This document shows positions 29,317 to 37,139 of a DNA stretch of 42,576 bases, one piece after another. Numbering within the stretch: position 1 is the stretch's first letter; each line of letters starts with the position of its first letter. Source of the DNA: a virus; the IMG/VR virus record IMGVR_UViG_3300009184_000080, positions 1-42,576 of that record; one strand, 5' to 3'. A program made the translations under genes and the position numbers. The notes under the pieces are model-generated. The model saw nothing but the letters and a program-made list of their open reading frames with translations. It was not told the DNA's origin and searched no databases.

Positions 29317-30018
29317 ATGCAGGATATCGGCTTTGACATACTAGGTGAGTTAAACCTATCACCTGAAGATAGCTTCAATTGGGAAAACAAAGCGTCTAGT
29401 TTGTACTGTATTGTAACAGGCAACATTAGTTCTGATTTGAGAACTACGCTTCAAACGTTAGCACATCTTGGCACTTGTTATCAAGGTGTGTTTTTCGTTC
29501 CAGGAATGTTAGAGTATAAGACTGCCGCTGACATCCAGACTAGGACGGAAGAGTTGATGAACTTAACTCTTCCTATTCCTAATGTTTGTATATTACATCA
29601 TCATGTAGTGATGATTGACGGAATTGCTATCATTGGTGCTAACGGATGGACTAATGCTGACACTGATAATCTAACATTAGAAAACTTAATGGAAGCAGCG
29701 TCGAGAGAAGAAGATACAACGTATCTATATAAATCGATTGAAAAACTTCAAAAGCATCTAGATATCACGAAAGTGATTGTCGTGACTAACGCAGTGCCTC
29801 ATCCAGATTTGTACTTCAAAGAAACCCCTGAAGTAACAGAGGCCCAAATACCCTTACACGCTACGTTAAAAATCGACACTGAACACAAAGTAACGCATTG
29901 GGTATTTGGAACCTATGATAAGATGGTTGACACTTACTTAGGTAATGTAAATTATGTCAACAATCCCCGCCCTTATAAGCAACCTTATTGGGCTAAGAGA
30001 ATAACACTATCAGTCTGA
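29317..30018 (+). CDS. Degenerate metallophosphoesterase-like phage protein (233 aa)
   Basis: The start MQDIGFDILGELNLSPEDSF is followed by blocks recalling a T4-like marine-phage protein: SLYCIVTGNISSDLRTTLQT, HLGTCYQGVFFVPG, NVCILHHHVVMIDGIAIIGA. The pattern (GNIS for GD, FVPG in place of GNH, HHH) suggests a calcineurin-like fold with changed metal ligands. It may be inactive or bind a nucleotide. It ends at a convergent junction, overlapping the ClpS gene end by nine bases. Confidence 0.65.
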   Translation: MQDIGFDILGELNLSPEDSFNWENKASSLYCIVTGNISSDLRTTLQTLAHLGTCYQGVFFVPGMLEYKTAADIQTRTEELMNLTLPIPNVCILHHHVVMIDGIAIIGANGWTNADTDNLTLENLMEAASREEDTTYLYKSIEKLQKHLDITKVIVVTNAVPHPDLYFKETPEVTEAQIPLHATLKIDTEHKVTHWVFGTYDKMVDTYLGNVNYVNNPRPYKQPYWAKRITLSV

Positions 30019-30318
30019 TTCTGCTTCAACTTTGATTTGAAGAGGATATCCCTGGGCCCGAGCATCAAGTGTTACTTCAATTCCCTTTTGCTCTGCAATT
30101 TCATAAGGCAAGACTGCAACAACTGCACTACCATGTTCGTGAACATCTACGGTAATCTGCGTAGCAGTGTCTGGATTGTAGTTGAAATACTCACATAGGC
30201 TTTCAATCACAAATTCCATTGAGGTGTGTTCATCATTCATGTAGATGACCTTGAACAAAGGCGGCTCCTTAAGAGCAATGTTTGGTCGAATCTTAGCTTT
30301 TGGTTCTGCATTTGCCAT
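30010..30318 (-). CDS. clpS: ClpS, N-end-rule adaptor
   Basis: The start at 30318 (MANAEPKAKIRPNIALKEPP) is used; the longer frame is not needed. The N-degron pocket is conserved: the YMNDEHTSMEFV segment carries the N-D-(D/E)-x-T-x-M motif, and ITVDVHEHGSAVV carries the pocket His. The C-terminal strand (AQGYPLQIKVEAE) is typical. ClpS directs proteins with bulky N-terminal residues to ClpA in cells. The window has no ClpA, so it may use host ClpA, alter its specificity, or work with the phage ClpX. It lies in the minus-strand group with hsp20. Confidence 0.93.
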   Translation of the reverse strand: MANAEPKAKIRPNIALKEPPLFKVIYMNDEHTSMEFVIESLCEYFNYNPDTATQITVDVHEHGSAVVAVLPYEIAEQKGIEVTLDARAQGYPLQIKVEAESD

Positions 30319-30383
30319 TGTATTTTTCCTTTGAATGAGTGCTTGCAGCCACGATGACTGCAAGCACTGTACTACTTCTTCTA

Positions 30384-30848
30384 CTATTTATTATACGAAA
30401 TAGCAATTGTTTTGGGCTTTTGCTCGTCAGGAACCTTACGCTCAAGATCAATCTTGAGAATACCATTCTCTGCTGCTGCCCCCGTTACCTCAACATGTTC
30501 TGCTAAAGTAAATGTGCGAGAGAAACTGCGGGCTGAAATGCCGCGATGCAAGTATTCGACCTCCGTTTCTAACAGTTCATCAAGACTCTGCGTTTGCTCA
30601 CCCTTGATAGTGAGAAGATTCTTCTCTACTGTGATAGAGACATCCCCGACTTTAAAACCAGCCACAGCAAGTTCAATGGCGAAGTGATCGTCATCATGCT
30701 TTACTATGTTGTATGGGGGATAATTTGTACCGTTTGATTGCTGTGCATTGATTCGTAGAAGTTCGTCAAAGACGTTATCGAATCCTACAGCAAACTTATG
30801 AATCGACGGAATGTCGATGGAACGAAGGGTTAGTTGATTATTAGTCAT
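30384..30848 (-). CDS. hsp20: Hsp20/alpha-crystallin small heat-shock protein (154 aa)
   Basis: The alpha-crystallin domain spans about residues 40-140: PPYNIVKHDDDHFAIELAVA, then VEKNLLTIKGEQ and HRGISARSFSRTFTLAEHVE, then AENGILKIDLERKVPDE with the L-x-I-D/I-x-I-like end. An N-terminal arm FAVGFDNVFDELLRINAQQS matches IbpA-like proteins. These ATP-independent chaperones hold unfolded proteins. Small heat-shock proteins are a common T4-like marine phage gene, probably helping virion folding. It is preceded by an exact TATAAATA late promoter. Confidence 0.94.
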   Translation of the reverse strand: MTNNQLTLRSIDIPSIHKFAVGFDNVFDELLRINAQQSNGTNYPPYNIVKHDDDHFAIELAVAGFKVGDVSITVEKNLLTIKGEQTQSLDELLETEVEYLHRGISARSFSRTFTLAEHVEVTGAAAENGILKIDLERKVPDEQKPKTIAISYNK

Positions 30849-30913
30849 GTTTTATCTCCTTTATTAAGCAAGACTATTTTAAAGTAGACCTCATTAACGA
30901 GCATCTACGTTAA

Positions 30914-30921
30914 TATTTATA
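30914..30921 (-). promoter_or_regulatory. T4-like late promoter (exact TATAAATA)
   Basis: TATAAATA on the minus strand, about 65 bp upstream of hsp20, in the gap behind clpX. Confidence 0.65.
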
Positions 30922-30958
30922 CTACTACGATTTCGCAAAAAATAATAGTATTTAGGGA

Positions 30959-32155
30959 CTAAAAGATAGATTTCGGGTTATCGATATGTTCTACGTCAAT
31001 AACCAATTCAGTTAGATTGTTCTCTTTATACTTCTTGATATGGAACATGTGTGGCATTAGGATACGTTCGATTTCAGTATGAAGACCTCGGGCACCTGTC
31101 TTTAGGTCTATGCAGTTCTGTGCAACCTTTTCAATAGCTTGTTCTGTGAACGAGAGATTGATGCCATCAATCGAAAACAAATAAGCATACTGTTGAATAA
31201 AGCTATTCTTGATATCAGTTAAGACTTCGATCAGTTGCGCTAGGGTCAGTTCTTGTAGCGTGATTGTAGTGGTGAATCTACCGATGAATTCAGGAATCAT
31301 TCCGAAACGAGTTAGATCATCGGGTGTTACTTGATTGATATTAGGCTTTTCGCTTTTGGACTTTACCTCGGCACCGAAACCGATTGAGGTTCCTTGAGTC
31401 CTCGACTTGATGACAGTATCAAGTCCAACGAATGCGCCGCCTGCGATGAATAGAATGTTTTTAGTATCAACTTCGATTGATTCTCCCTGCGGATGCTTGC
31501 GCTTCCCCGCAACACTTACTCTGCACTTGGTACCTTCTACTAGCTTTAACAGTGCTTGCTGAACACCCTCACCGCTTACATCACGAGTAATGCTAGTACT
31601 TTCGCTCTTGCGGGCAATCTTATCAATTTCATCGATAAACACGATTCCACGCTCTGCTTTGCTAACATCATTGTCTGCTAATGCAAGGAGCATCGAAATC
31701 ATACTCTCTACGTCTTCGCCTACATAACCTGCTTCGGTAAGGCTAGTAGCATCTGCTACGACAAAAGGTACGTTAAGATACTTTGCGACTGATCTAGCTA
31801 GTAGTGTCTTACCTGATCCAGTTGGACCAATCAATAATACGTTACCCTTCTGAATCTCAAGGTTCTTGGGAGGGTGATTGATTCGCTTGTAGTGATTAGA
31901 GATTGCGACTGCCAGTACCTCTTTAGCCGAGTCTTGCCCGATAACTAGCTGATCCAGATGTTCCTTAATGCTATAAGCATCGAAGGATTTGGGTTGTATC
32001 TCCGGTGTCCCTTCGATTTTCTCTTCATCCAGAAGTTGGGTGCATAATGAGATACATCCACTGCAAATAGAAACATCTTCACTTACTATTAATTTTTTTA
32101 CTTGGTCTTTGTGGTTTCCGCAGAAAGAACAATGGTGTAACTTCTTATCAGTCAT
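30959..32155 (-). CDS. clpX: ATP-dependent unfoldase ClpX
   Basis: The 398-aa product has every part of ClpX: the N-terminal zinc domain (Cys9, Cys12, Cys31, Cys34), Walker A GPTGSGKT (110-117), the GYVGED pore loop, Walker B IVFIDEIDKIA, the RKH loop (AGKRKHPQGE), the ClpP-docking IGF loop (TSIGFGAEV), and sensor-2 KTGARGL. It is a little shorter than cellular ClpX (about 424 aa). Retention of the docking loop implies it can bind ClpP. With two clpP genes and clpS nearby it would form a phage-coded Clp machine. It starts six bases after the membrane-protein stop. Confidence 0.96.
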   Translation of the reverse strand: MTDKKLHHCSFCGNHKDQVKKLIVSEDVSICSGCISLCTQLLDEEKIEGTPEIQPKSFDAYSIKEHLDQLVIGQDSAKEVLAVAISNHYKRINHPPKNLEIQKGNVLLIGPTGSGKTLLARSVAKYLNVPFVVADATSLTEAGYVGEDVESMISMLLALADNDVSKAERGIVFIDEIDKIARKSESTSITRDVSGEGVQQALLKLVEGTKCRVSVAGKRKHPQGESIEVDTKNILFIAGGAFVGLDTVIKSRTQGTSIGFGAEVKSKSEKPNINQVTPDDLTRFGMIPEFIGRFTTTITLQELTLAQLIEVLTDIKNSFIQQYAYLFSIDGINLSFTEQAIEKVAQNCIDLKTGARGLHTEIERILMPHMFHIKKYKENNLTELVIDVEHIDNPKSIF

Positions 32156-32160
32156 ACATA

Positions 32161-33603
32161 TTACTTATCTTGGGATTGATTGCGTTGAAGATATTCTTCG
32201 ATTTGTGCTTTTTCGTTTTCTGAAAGCAAGTCAACATCGTACTCACCTGATGCAAGCTTGCTTACAAGGTGACGAATATATTCTTCATCATATAAGTACG
32301 AGTCACTAGTTTCTTTGTTGATTTCAATCCACTTGTAACCATCAAATTTAAAAACTTTGTTAGGAAGAACATCTACACGAACGAATATATCAGACTTCTT
32401 CGCAAATCTAGGAAACTCGGTTCCAAAATTAGTACTGCTCTGCTCACTGTCAGGTTTAGCAGAAAACAATTCGGGACGCATCCCTAACAGCGCAGCCTTG
32501 CTCATAGACTTGCCTTCGAAGTCGTAATAACCATCTTGAATTTCGTGAAGTGTTACCCCTTCGGTTACGACTTCTCTATTTGATTCTGGATTCTGATCTT
32601 CGACTGGTTCCAGTTCAGGAACATCCTCATCTGCATCGGTGCTATGTGCTTGAACGTAATGTTCTCTATCATCTTCATTTGCACCAGCATCAGTTGGTAA
32701 TACAACTTCATCATCTTCGCTCTCCTTAACGACTTCTTCCTGTTCTAATTCATTGAGTATTTCATCAGTGTTAGTTTCTAGGAATTCTTCAATTTTTTCT
32801 TCTTCGTCTTCTCGTTTTGCTAAGTCTTCTTCATCCCATTTATAGCCGCTCTGTGCAGCTAGCATGAGCATGAGAGCTAGAGGATCAAACACTAGCACGA
32901 TGAGAATGATTACCCAACGCACAGCACGTTCTAAGAGATTTGAATCAGGGTTATCCCCGTATATCATCGCAGCAATATACTTGATTGGACCAACTTCTGC
33001 TTCTACCTTACGTATTTCTGCACGAATAGGGGCAGCTTCCTCGTTCAGCTTAGTGATAATTTCTTGTTCTGCTGCAATTTCGGTTTGCAGTCTGGTGCGC
33101 TCTGCACGTTGTTGTCTACGGACTTGCACAGCACGGTTAGCGCCCTTGTCATCAGTAGTACGACCTAATAGCTGGTCGACCTGAGCATCCATTTGTTGTA
33201 ATGCTTTGCGATTGGCGTCAATGTTGTCTCTAGCTGTCTTGATCTTTTCATCATAAATGACAACCTTAGCACCAACGTCACCGCTAACTAACGATTGATC
33301 ACTGTGAGCCTTTGACAAAAAGCCAAAGATACCCATGCTAGTCAGCAATGCAAGAGCAACGACGGCAGGCACAAGGTAGAGTTTCATTCCCCAACCGCAT
33401 CTGTTCCAATATCGGTGCAGCCAAACTGTGGTGACTACTTTAGCTAGTTCTAGTGAACCACCCATAATAATGATTGGGACAACGGCGGCGGCAAAGATTG
33501 CAGTCAGGCCCAGTATAGAATACCAGGCTGCGACGGAGCTTAGTGCAATGGCAACCAATAGAGTAACGGTTGCAAAACTGAATATTTTTCTAAACATGGT
33601 CAT
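32161..33603 (-). CDS. Multi-span membrane protein with central coiled coil and acidic tail (480 aa)
   Basis: The N-terminal part has several spans (KIFSFATVTLLVAIALSSVA, LGLTAIFAAAVVPIIIMGG, LVPAVVALALLTSMGIFGF). A charged coiled coil follows at 110-205 (DANRKALQQMDAQVDQLLGR, RAERTRLQTEIAAEQEIITK), then another span (AVRWVIILIVLVFDPLALML). A long acidic region with many Glu/Asp follows, ending in a folded-looking part (DVLPNKVFKFDGYKWIEINK). It looks like a conserved large membrane protein of T4-like marine phages. Its role is unknown; sensing or membrane remodelling are possible. Confidence 0.7.
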   Translation of the reverse strand: MTMFRKIFSFATVTLLVAIALSSVAAWYSILGLTAIFAAAVVPIIIMGGSLELAKVVTTVWLHRYWNRCGWGMKLYLVPAVVALALLTSMGIFGFLSKAHSDQSLVSGDVGAKVVIYDEKIKTARDNIDANRKALQQMDAQVDQLLGRTTDDKGANRAVQVRRQQRAERTRLQTEIAAEQEIITKLNEEAAPIRAEIRKVEAEVGPIKYIAAMIYGDNPDSNLLERAVRWVIILIVLVFDPLALMLMLAAQSGYKWDEEDLAKREDEEEKIEEFLETNTDEILNELEQEEVVKESEDDEVVLPTDAGANEDDREHYVQAHSTDADEDVPELEPVEDQNPESNREVVTEGVTLHEIQDGYYDFEGKSMSKAALLGMRPELFSAKPDSEQSSTNFGTEFPRFAKKSDIFVRVDVLPNKVFKFDGYKWIEINKETSDSYLYDEEYIRHLVSKLASGEYDVDLLSENEKAQIEEYLQRNQSQDK

Positions 33604-33607
33604 CTTC

Positions 33608-33615
33608 TATTTATG
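33608..33615 (-). promoter_or_regulatory. Late promoter-like motif near start codon
   Basis: CATAAATA on the minus strand, four bases before the ATG at 33603. Confidence 0.4.
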
Positions 33616-33625
33616 CTATTGTCCC

Positions 33626-33871
33626 TTAACTATCTTCCTCTTTGATGAATAAATGGCCGTACGTTCCAAGGAATTCATCAATACCCATAAGCAACTTTCT
33701 CGGGATTCCTGGACCTTGTCTGACATTAAAAGTGACCCAGGGACCAGTGTCTCTGCGTCTTACTTGAGTGACTTCAATGCTATCACCGTCTTCAAATGTA
33801 TGATGAAGACCCAACAGTTTTTCAGACCATTCGGCTGTTATCTTCTCCATATCCTCATCATCGTCTTCCAT
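33626..33871 (-). CDS. Conserved T4-like phage protein of unknown function (81 aa)
   Basis: The acidic start MEDDDEDMEKITAEWSEKLL is followed by GDSIEVTQVRRRDTGPWVTF and GPGIPRKLLMGIDEFLGTYG, a block I recall from T4-like marine phages. The start overlaps the upstream stop (ATGA at 33871). No function is known. Confidence 0.75.
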   Translation of the reverse strand: MEDDDEDMEKITAEWSEKLLGLHHTFEDGDSIEVTQVRRRDTGPWVTFNVRQGPGIPRKLLMGIDEFLGTYGHLFIKEEDS

Positions 33872-34083
33872 CAGAAATCACCTCTACGCTTTGCACCCCA
33901 ACGAGCAATTAGATATAGAGGCACGAACAGTGCAGCTAGTCCAATCGTCAATGGCCACATTCCACAGGCAACAAACCCAATAATGAAAGTGAAAACAAGA
34001 TTATCTATTTCAAGATGATCATCAATCCAAATTGCAAAGTAGGCAAATACTACCAACAACATAAAGGCTATAAGCAAATACAT
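33871..34083 (-). CDS. Small two-span membrane protein (70 aa)
   Basis: Two hydrophobic segments, MYLLIAFMLLVVFAYFAIWI and LVFTFIIGFVACGMWPLTIG, with a basic end (ARWGAKRRGDF). Coupled with the downstream gene through an ATGA overlap. Confidence 0.65.
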   Translation of the reverse strand: MYLLIAFMLLVVFAYFAIWIDDHLEIDNLVFTFIIGFVACGMWPLTIGLAALFVPLYLIARWGAKRRGDF

Positions 34084-34087
34084 TATT

Positions 34088-34264
34088 TTACACGACCTCT
34101 TCTACAATACCTAATACTTCTGCTACGATAAGGGCAGCACCTGCAACAGCGATCCAACCGGTTCCCCCTAGCAATAGGGCAGTACCTGCAACGATGCGTA
34201 CAAGACTCTTTACAAGACTGACGAGAAAATGTCCTCGGCTAGTATCTTTAGGTTGTATATTCAT
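34088..34264 (-). CDS. Small membrane peptide (58 aa)
   Basis: The ATG at 34264 follows GGAGAAGAGTA. MNIQPKDTSRGHFLVSLVKS leads into a Gly/Ala-rich hydrophobic region (IVAGTALLLGGTGWIAVAGA) and an acidic end (GIVEEVV). The translation matches without interruption to TAA 34088-34090. Likely a small membrane-inserting protein of unknown role. Confidence 0.6.
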   Translation of the reverse strand: MNIQPKDTSRGHFLVSLVKSLVRIVAGTALLLGGTGWIAVAGAALIVAEVLGIVEEVV

Positions 34265-34279
34265 TACTCTTCTCCTTCA

Positions 34280-34432
34280 TCATATCAAATCCTTTTTCTT
34301 CCATGTGCCACAATGAGTGCAACGGAGATAGACTCTACTGCCTCTATCACCGCCGCTGGTCAGATCACATTCTCTCATGGTCTCCCATTTGTGCCAGCAG
34401 CCAGACCAAAGGAGTTGTAACAGTCTAATCAT
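34280..34432 (-). CDS. Small zinc-ribbon-like protein (50 aa)
   Basis: The frame runs from ATG 34432 to TGA 34280-34282. The product MIRLLQLLWSGCWHKWETMR includes a later RCTHCGTWKKKD, giving CWHKW...C-x-x-C, the same layout as the protein at 22089. Four metal ligands (Cys/His) are available. It ends a few bases before the next membrane peptide. Confidence 0.6.
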   Translation of the reverse strand: MIRLLQLLWSGCWHKWETMRECDLTSGGDRGSRVYLRCTHCGTWKKKDLI

Positions 34433-34434
34433 AA

Positions 34435-35808
34435 TCACTTATCATCCCTAAAACGAACGAAGCGCGGAAAGCGCAACGAATATGTACCATCTTGATTCTG
34501 CGTAACAGCGTCAGCAAGAATCTCGACAGTGCGACCTACAATCAGATTACGATCTTCCCAAAGACTGTCACGCTCTGTGTCACTGAATCCAGAACCAGCG
34601 TTGACAGTGATCTCCTTACCATCATCAACACCATTGCAGACCAATGCGCCAAGCCGACCCTTATTGCGACCAGTACCTTCTTCAAGCCCGATCACTTGAA
34701 GATCAACAGTGATAGTAGGCTTCCACTTCATCCAATCAGTGCTACGCTTACAGAGATAAGGTGCATCAAGATTCTTGATCATGATGCCTTCGAATCCTGC
34801 ATTAACCATATCCTTAGCATAACGCTCAAGCTGGTTATTACCCTCGCTTGTATCAAGATCAACTTGAAGATGAGGGAGAAGTTCAGCGTTAGGCATCTTA
34901 GCAAATGCAGATTGCATCGCTTCAAGCAAAGCAATACGCTTGCTCAACTGTGCATTCCAGTGACCGCGTTGAAAGTCAGCAAGCGGAAGAACATCAAATA
35001 CGTGGAATACGCTATCAGTAGCATTGACGTTTTCTTTACGACGAGCCTGACGCATCAGTTCTTGGAAAGTGTTTCCTACAACTTCTCCGTCAAGGACAAA
35101 TCCTTGCTTGAGAATTCCGCTCTGCATATCATTTACTTTATCAGCAGCAGCGATAAGCTCCTGAACATTGTCTCGGACTTGTTCTTCAATGTGTGAGAAG
35201 TTGTCAAACACCTTGCCGTTACGACTATAGCAAAATACCGAACTATTTACGGGTAGATACGGATCAGGCTGCACGATCATAATAACACGCACACCGTCTA
35301 GTTTCGGCTCAAGACGCTTTGTGCCGCGCATTTCAGGGCGACCTTCGCTGTTAGTAGCAAGCTGGCACCCGAATACGGGAATTTCGTATTCAGTCTTTTT
35401 GCAAATCTTGTTGATCGTCTTTTCGCTGACGCCGACCCGCATATCCCTACGAAGGATAGGGGCACAGAACGAATTCCATTCAACGCTGTCAAAACGCATA
35501 CTTATATCTTCGATAGCATCACGAGCAGCGTTACCAGTCAACTCACGTTTAGCCAACCTGCCTAGCAAGTCGAAGTATTCTTCCCAAGGATTCTCGTGGT
35601 CAACTTCGGTGTCATCAAAAACCACACGTTCGGTAATCTGCTTCACACCAAACGTCACGAATGGATTATAGCATACGTTTAGTCCTCGCAGAAACCGCGA
35701 GGAGATATCATTTCCTAACTTTGTAGCAGTCAGTGCTTGAAGAATAACATCTTCTTTATGAAGGCGAGAATCGCTTTCAGATAACTTTTGAATCCAAGAT
35801 GCAGACAT
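34435..35808 (-). CDS. 30: ATP-dependent DNA ligase (T4 gp30-like)
   Basis: The 457-aa product has the nucleotidyl-transferase motifs in order: motif I EPKLDGVR with adenylated Lys169, motif III VFHVFDVLP, motif IV EGIMIK, motif V DWMKWKP, and an OB-fold C-terminus (RTVEILADAVTQNQDGTYSL). The order and length match the T4 ligase class (T4 gp30 is 487 aa). It seals nicks in phage DNA replication and repair. It has its own promoter at 35833 and no co-transcribed replication genes in the window. Confidence 0.95.
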   Translation of the reverse strand: MSASWIQKLSESDSRLHKEDVILQALTATKLGNDISSRFLRGLNVCYNPFVTFGVKQITERVVFDDTEVDHENPWEEYFDLLGRLAKRELTGNAARDAIEDISMRFDSVEWNSFCAPILRRDMRVGVSEKTINKICKKTEYEIPVFGCQLATNSEGRPEMRGTKRLEPKLDGVRVIMIVQPDPYLPVNSSVFCYSRNGKVFDNFSHIEEQVRDNVQELIAAADKVNDMQSGILKQGFVLDGEVVGNTFQELMRQARRKENVNATDSVFHVFDVLPLADFQRGHWNAQLSKRIALLEAMQSAFAKMPNAELLPHLQVDLDTSEGNNQLERYAKDMVNAGFEGIMIKNLDAPYLCKRSTDWMKWKPTITVDLQVIGLEEGTGRNKGRLGALVCNGVDDGKEITVNAGSGFSDTERDSLWEDRNLIVGRTVEILADAVTQNQDGTYSLRFPRFVRFRDDK

Positions 35809-35832
35809 GTGTTTCCTTTAGTTTATGTAGTC

Positions 35833-35861
35833 ACTATACAGCCAAGACAAACGAAAGTCAA
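35833..35861 (-). promoter_or_regulatory. sigma70-like promoter for DNA ligase
   Basis: On the minus strand TTGACT (35856-35861) and TATAGT (35833-35838) are 17 bp apart; no GGGTACCC in the spacer. Confidence 0.75.
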
Positions 35862-36136
35862 GCCTTAAGCATCGCCCAAAGGGCAGTCTTCTCTAGATCA
35901 GATTGGAACTCAGGATAAACCTCATCAATCTCATCACGTTGAATGCTCTTGTAGCCCTTCAACTGCTTTTTATAGATTAGGTCATTGACAGAGTATAGAT
36001 CATTGCTAATCTTAGTTTGTAGCTTTGAGCCTCGGCGTCCCCAAAAGGTTACGTAAGAATCTGAATGGAGTGCAATCACGCCCCAGACCTTATCGTGATT
36101 ATCTGCACGACACCAACCGATAAATTTGTAATCCAT
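35858..36136 (-). CDS. Small phage protein with WGR-like segment (92 aa)
   Basis: YVTFWGRRGSKLQTKI resembles the WGR motif of nucleic-acid-interacting domains, and the preceding WCRADNHDKVWGVIAL fits the same small beta fold. The C-terminal half is charged. It may be a WGR-type nucleic-acid binder, though WGR domains are usually longer. It is the first gene behind the operon of 36148-36997. Confidence 0.6.
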   Translation of the reverse strand: MDYKFIGWCRADNHDKVWGVIALHSDSYVTFWGRRGSKLQTKISNDLYSVNDLIYKKQLKGYKSIQRDEIDEVYPEFQSDLEKTALWAMLKA

Positions 36137-36147
36137 GTTATCCTCGC

Positions 36148-36477
36148 TTAGAAAGGAATATCATCCCATTCATCTTCGTCAACTTCCCTGACAGGAGCAA
36201 CATACTGATCAAGTTGCGTCATCACATAGTCGGGGTTGTCAATCTCTTCCTGAATCATCGGAATAACATCATTGTAGTTTCCACCTCGACTACCTACCCA
36301 AACAAGAAAGCCGGGAATAGTAGCCTTAGTGTATTCAATGAATACCTTGCCGTTATTATAACGTCCGCGCCAGGCACCGTTGATAACATCAAAGTCAATG
36401 GAACCATCTTCATTGATGCTATTAACACTGCACCAAAGAGAAACATTACCTGTAGTATCTGCGATTGCGATTTGCAT
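36148..36477 (-). CDS. Protein with SSB-like acidic C-terminal tip (109 aa)
   Basis: The start at 36477 is MQIAIADTTGNVSLWCSVNS. The N-terminal 85 residues do not look like an SSB OB-fold. The last ten residues, DEDEWDDIPF, match the bacterial SSB C-terminal tip (E. coli DFDDDIPF), which binds many repair and replication proteins. This suggests the protein docks onto SSB-interacting factors, though tail mimicry is inferred. It overlaps the preceding gene by one base (TAATG). Confidence 0.65.
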   Translation of the reverse strand: MQIAIADTTGNVSLWCSVNSINEDGSIDFDVINGAWRGRYNNGKVFIEYTKATIPGFLVWVGSRGGNYNDVIPMIQEEIDNPDYVMTQLDQYVAPVREVDEDEWDDIPF

Positions 36478-36791
36478 TATGACCACCTCAAAAGAAACCA
36501 AACAACATCTTCTTCATTCTGTAGGATAATATAGTAGATACCGGTGCACCAGTCACCTTGTGTTAAAGTTTGTTCACACCAGTCTCGTATAGCATGATAA
36601 TCTTGCGGGTCAATTTCTGAATAGTACCCGCCTGTTACTTCATCTACCCATTGATTACGATCAGCAATAATGCCAAGATCGTCCGTGTATCCTGCAGGAC
36701 GCCAATCACGCCAAACAAACTTTGGTACGACTCTTTTGACACGGACCCATTGATTACCGTTATACACCGATTTAACATTGCTAATTTTCAT
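36477..36791 (-). CDS. WC...RW-type small protein (104 aa)
   Basis: The start at 36791 is MKISNVKSVYNGNQWVRVKR. The N-terminal half is basic and aromatic (KFVWRDWRPAGYTDD); the C-terminal half AIRDWCEQTLTQGDWCTGIY ends DVVWFLLRWS. The same ending closes the upstream gene, so these two are tandem paralogues. The role is unknown. Confidence 0.65.
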   Translation of the reverse strand: MKISNVKSVYNGNQWVRVKRVVPKFVWRDWRPAGYTDDLGIIADRNQWVDEVTGGYYSEIDPQDYHAIRDWCEQTLTQGDWCTGIYYIILQNEEDVVWFLLRWS

Positions 36792-36997
36792 GACCACCTC
36801 AACAGGAACCAAGCAAGATCACGATCATTGGTGAACCGGATATAGAACAATCCGTCGTCCCAAATCATCATCTTGTTCTGCTTGCACCAGTCTTTGGCTT
36901 CCCACAGGGTATCTTGCACTTCTTTCCAAACATCATAGCCGGGCTTGTATTTCAGCTCCAGCTTATACGGCTTGCTATGTTCACGAACCCACTGCAT
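36788..36997 (-). CDS. WC...RW-type small protein (69 aa)
   Basis: MQWVREHSKPYKLELKYKPG leads to AKDWCKQNKMMIWDDGLFYI and ends DLAWFLLRWS, the same end as the next gene. It is the shorter tandem paralogue. Stop and next ATG overlap, so translation is coupled. Confidence 0.65.
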   Translation of the reverse strand: MQWVREHSKPYKLELKYKPGYDVWKEVQDTLWEAKDWCKQNKMMIWDDGLFYIRFTNDRDLAWFLLRWS

Positions 36998-37036
36998 TAT
37001 TTTTGTTCCAATCGGGAATGATTAAAACCTAAAAAA

Positions 37037-37129
37037 TAAGCGTCTGTGAGTCAGTCCACCTAGGGAATTTACAACCCATTTAAGGGAGACCCAATATACG
37101 AAAGACCACTCGGGACTCACAGACGCTTA
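37037..37129 (-). ncRNA. Candidate structured RNA with long terminal stem
   Basis: A perfect 16-bp inverted repeat (TAAGCGTCTGTGAGTC, 37037-37052, with its complement 37114-37129) encloses a 61-base region with further short GGG/CCC pairings. On the minus strand the stem is followed at once by ATTTTTTAGG, like a terminator's U tract. It fills the only large gap in this operon, between 36997 and 37140. It could be a stable RNA or an elaborate terminator. No tRNA-like features (CCA, T-loop, anticodon arm) were found. Confidence 0.5.
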
Positions 37130-37139
37130 AGGTTAACTC

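Noticed and set aside
34492-35196. 234-codon plus-strand frame within the DNA ligase gene
   Set aside because: The ligase on the opposite strand has all motifs; this frame has no recognisable domain and no ribosome binding site.
36148-36477. Single-stranded DNA-binding protein
   Set aside because: Only the acidic tip matches SSB; the N-terminal part lacks the OB-fold pattern.
37037-37129. tRNA or tmRNA gene
   Set aside because: There is no T-loop, anticodon arm or CCA end; the long terminal stem does not fit an acceptor arm.
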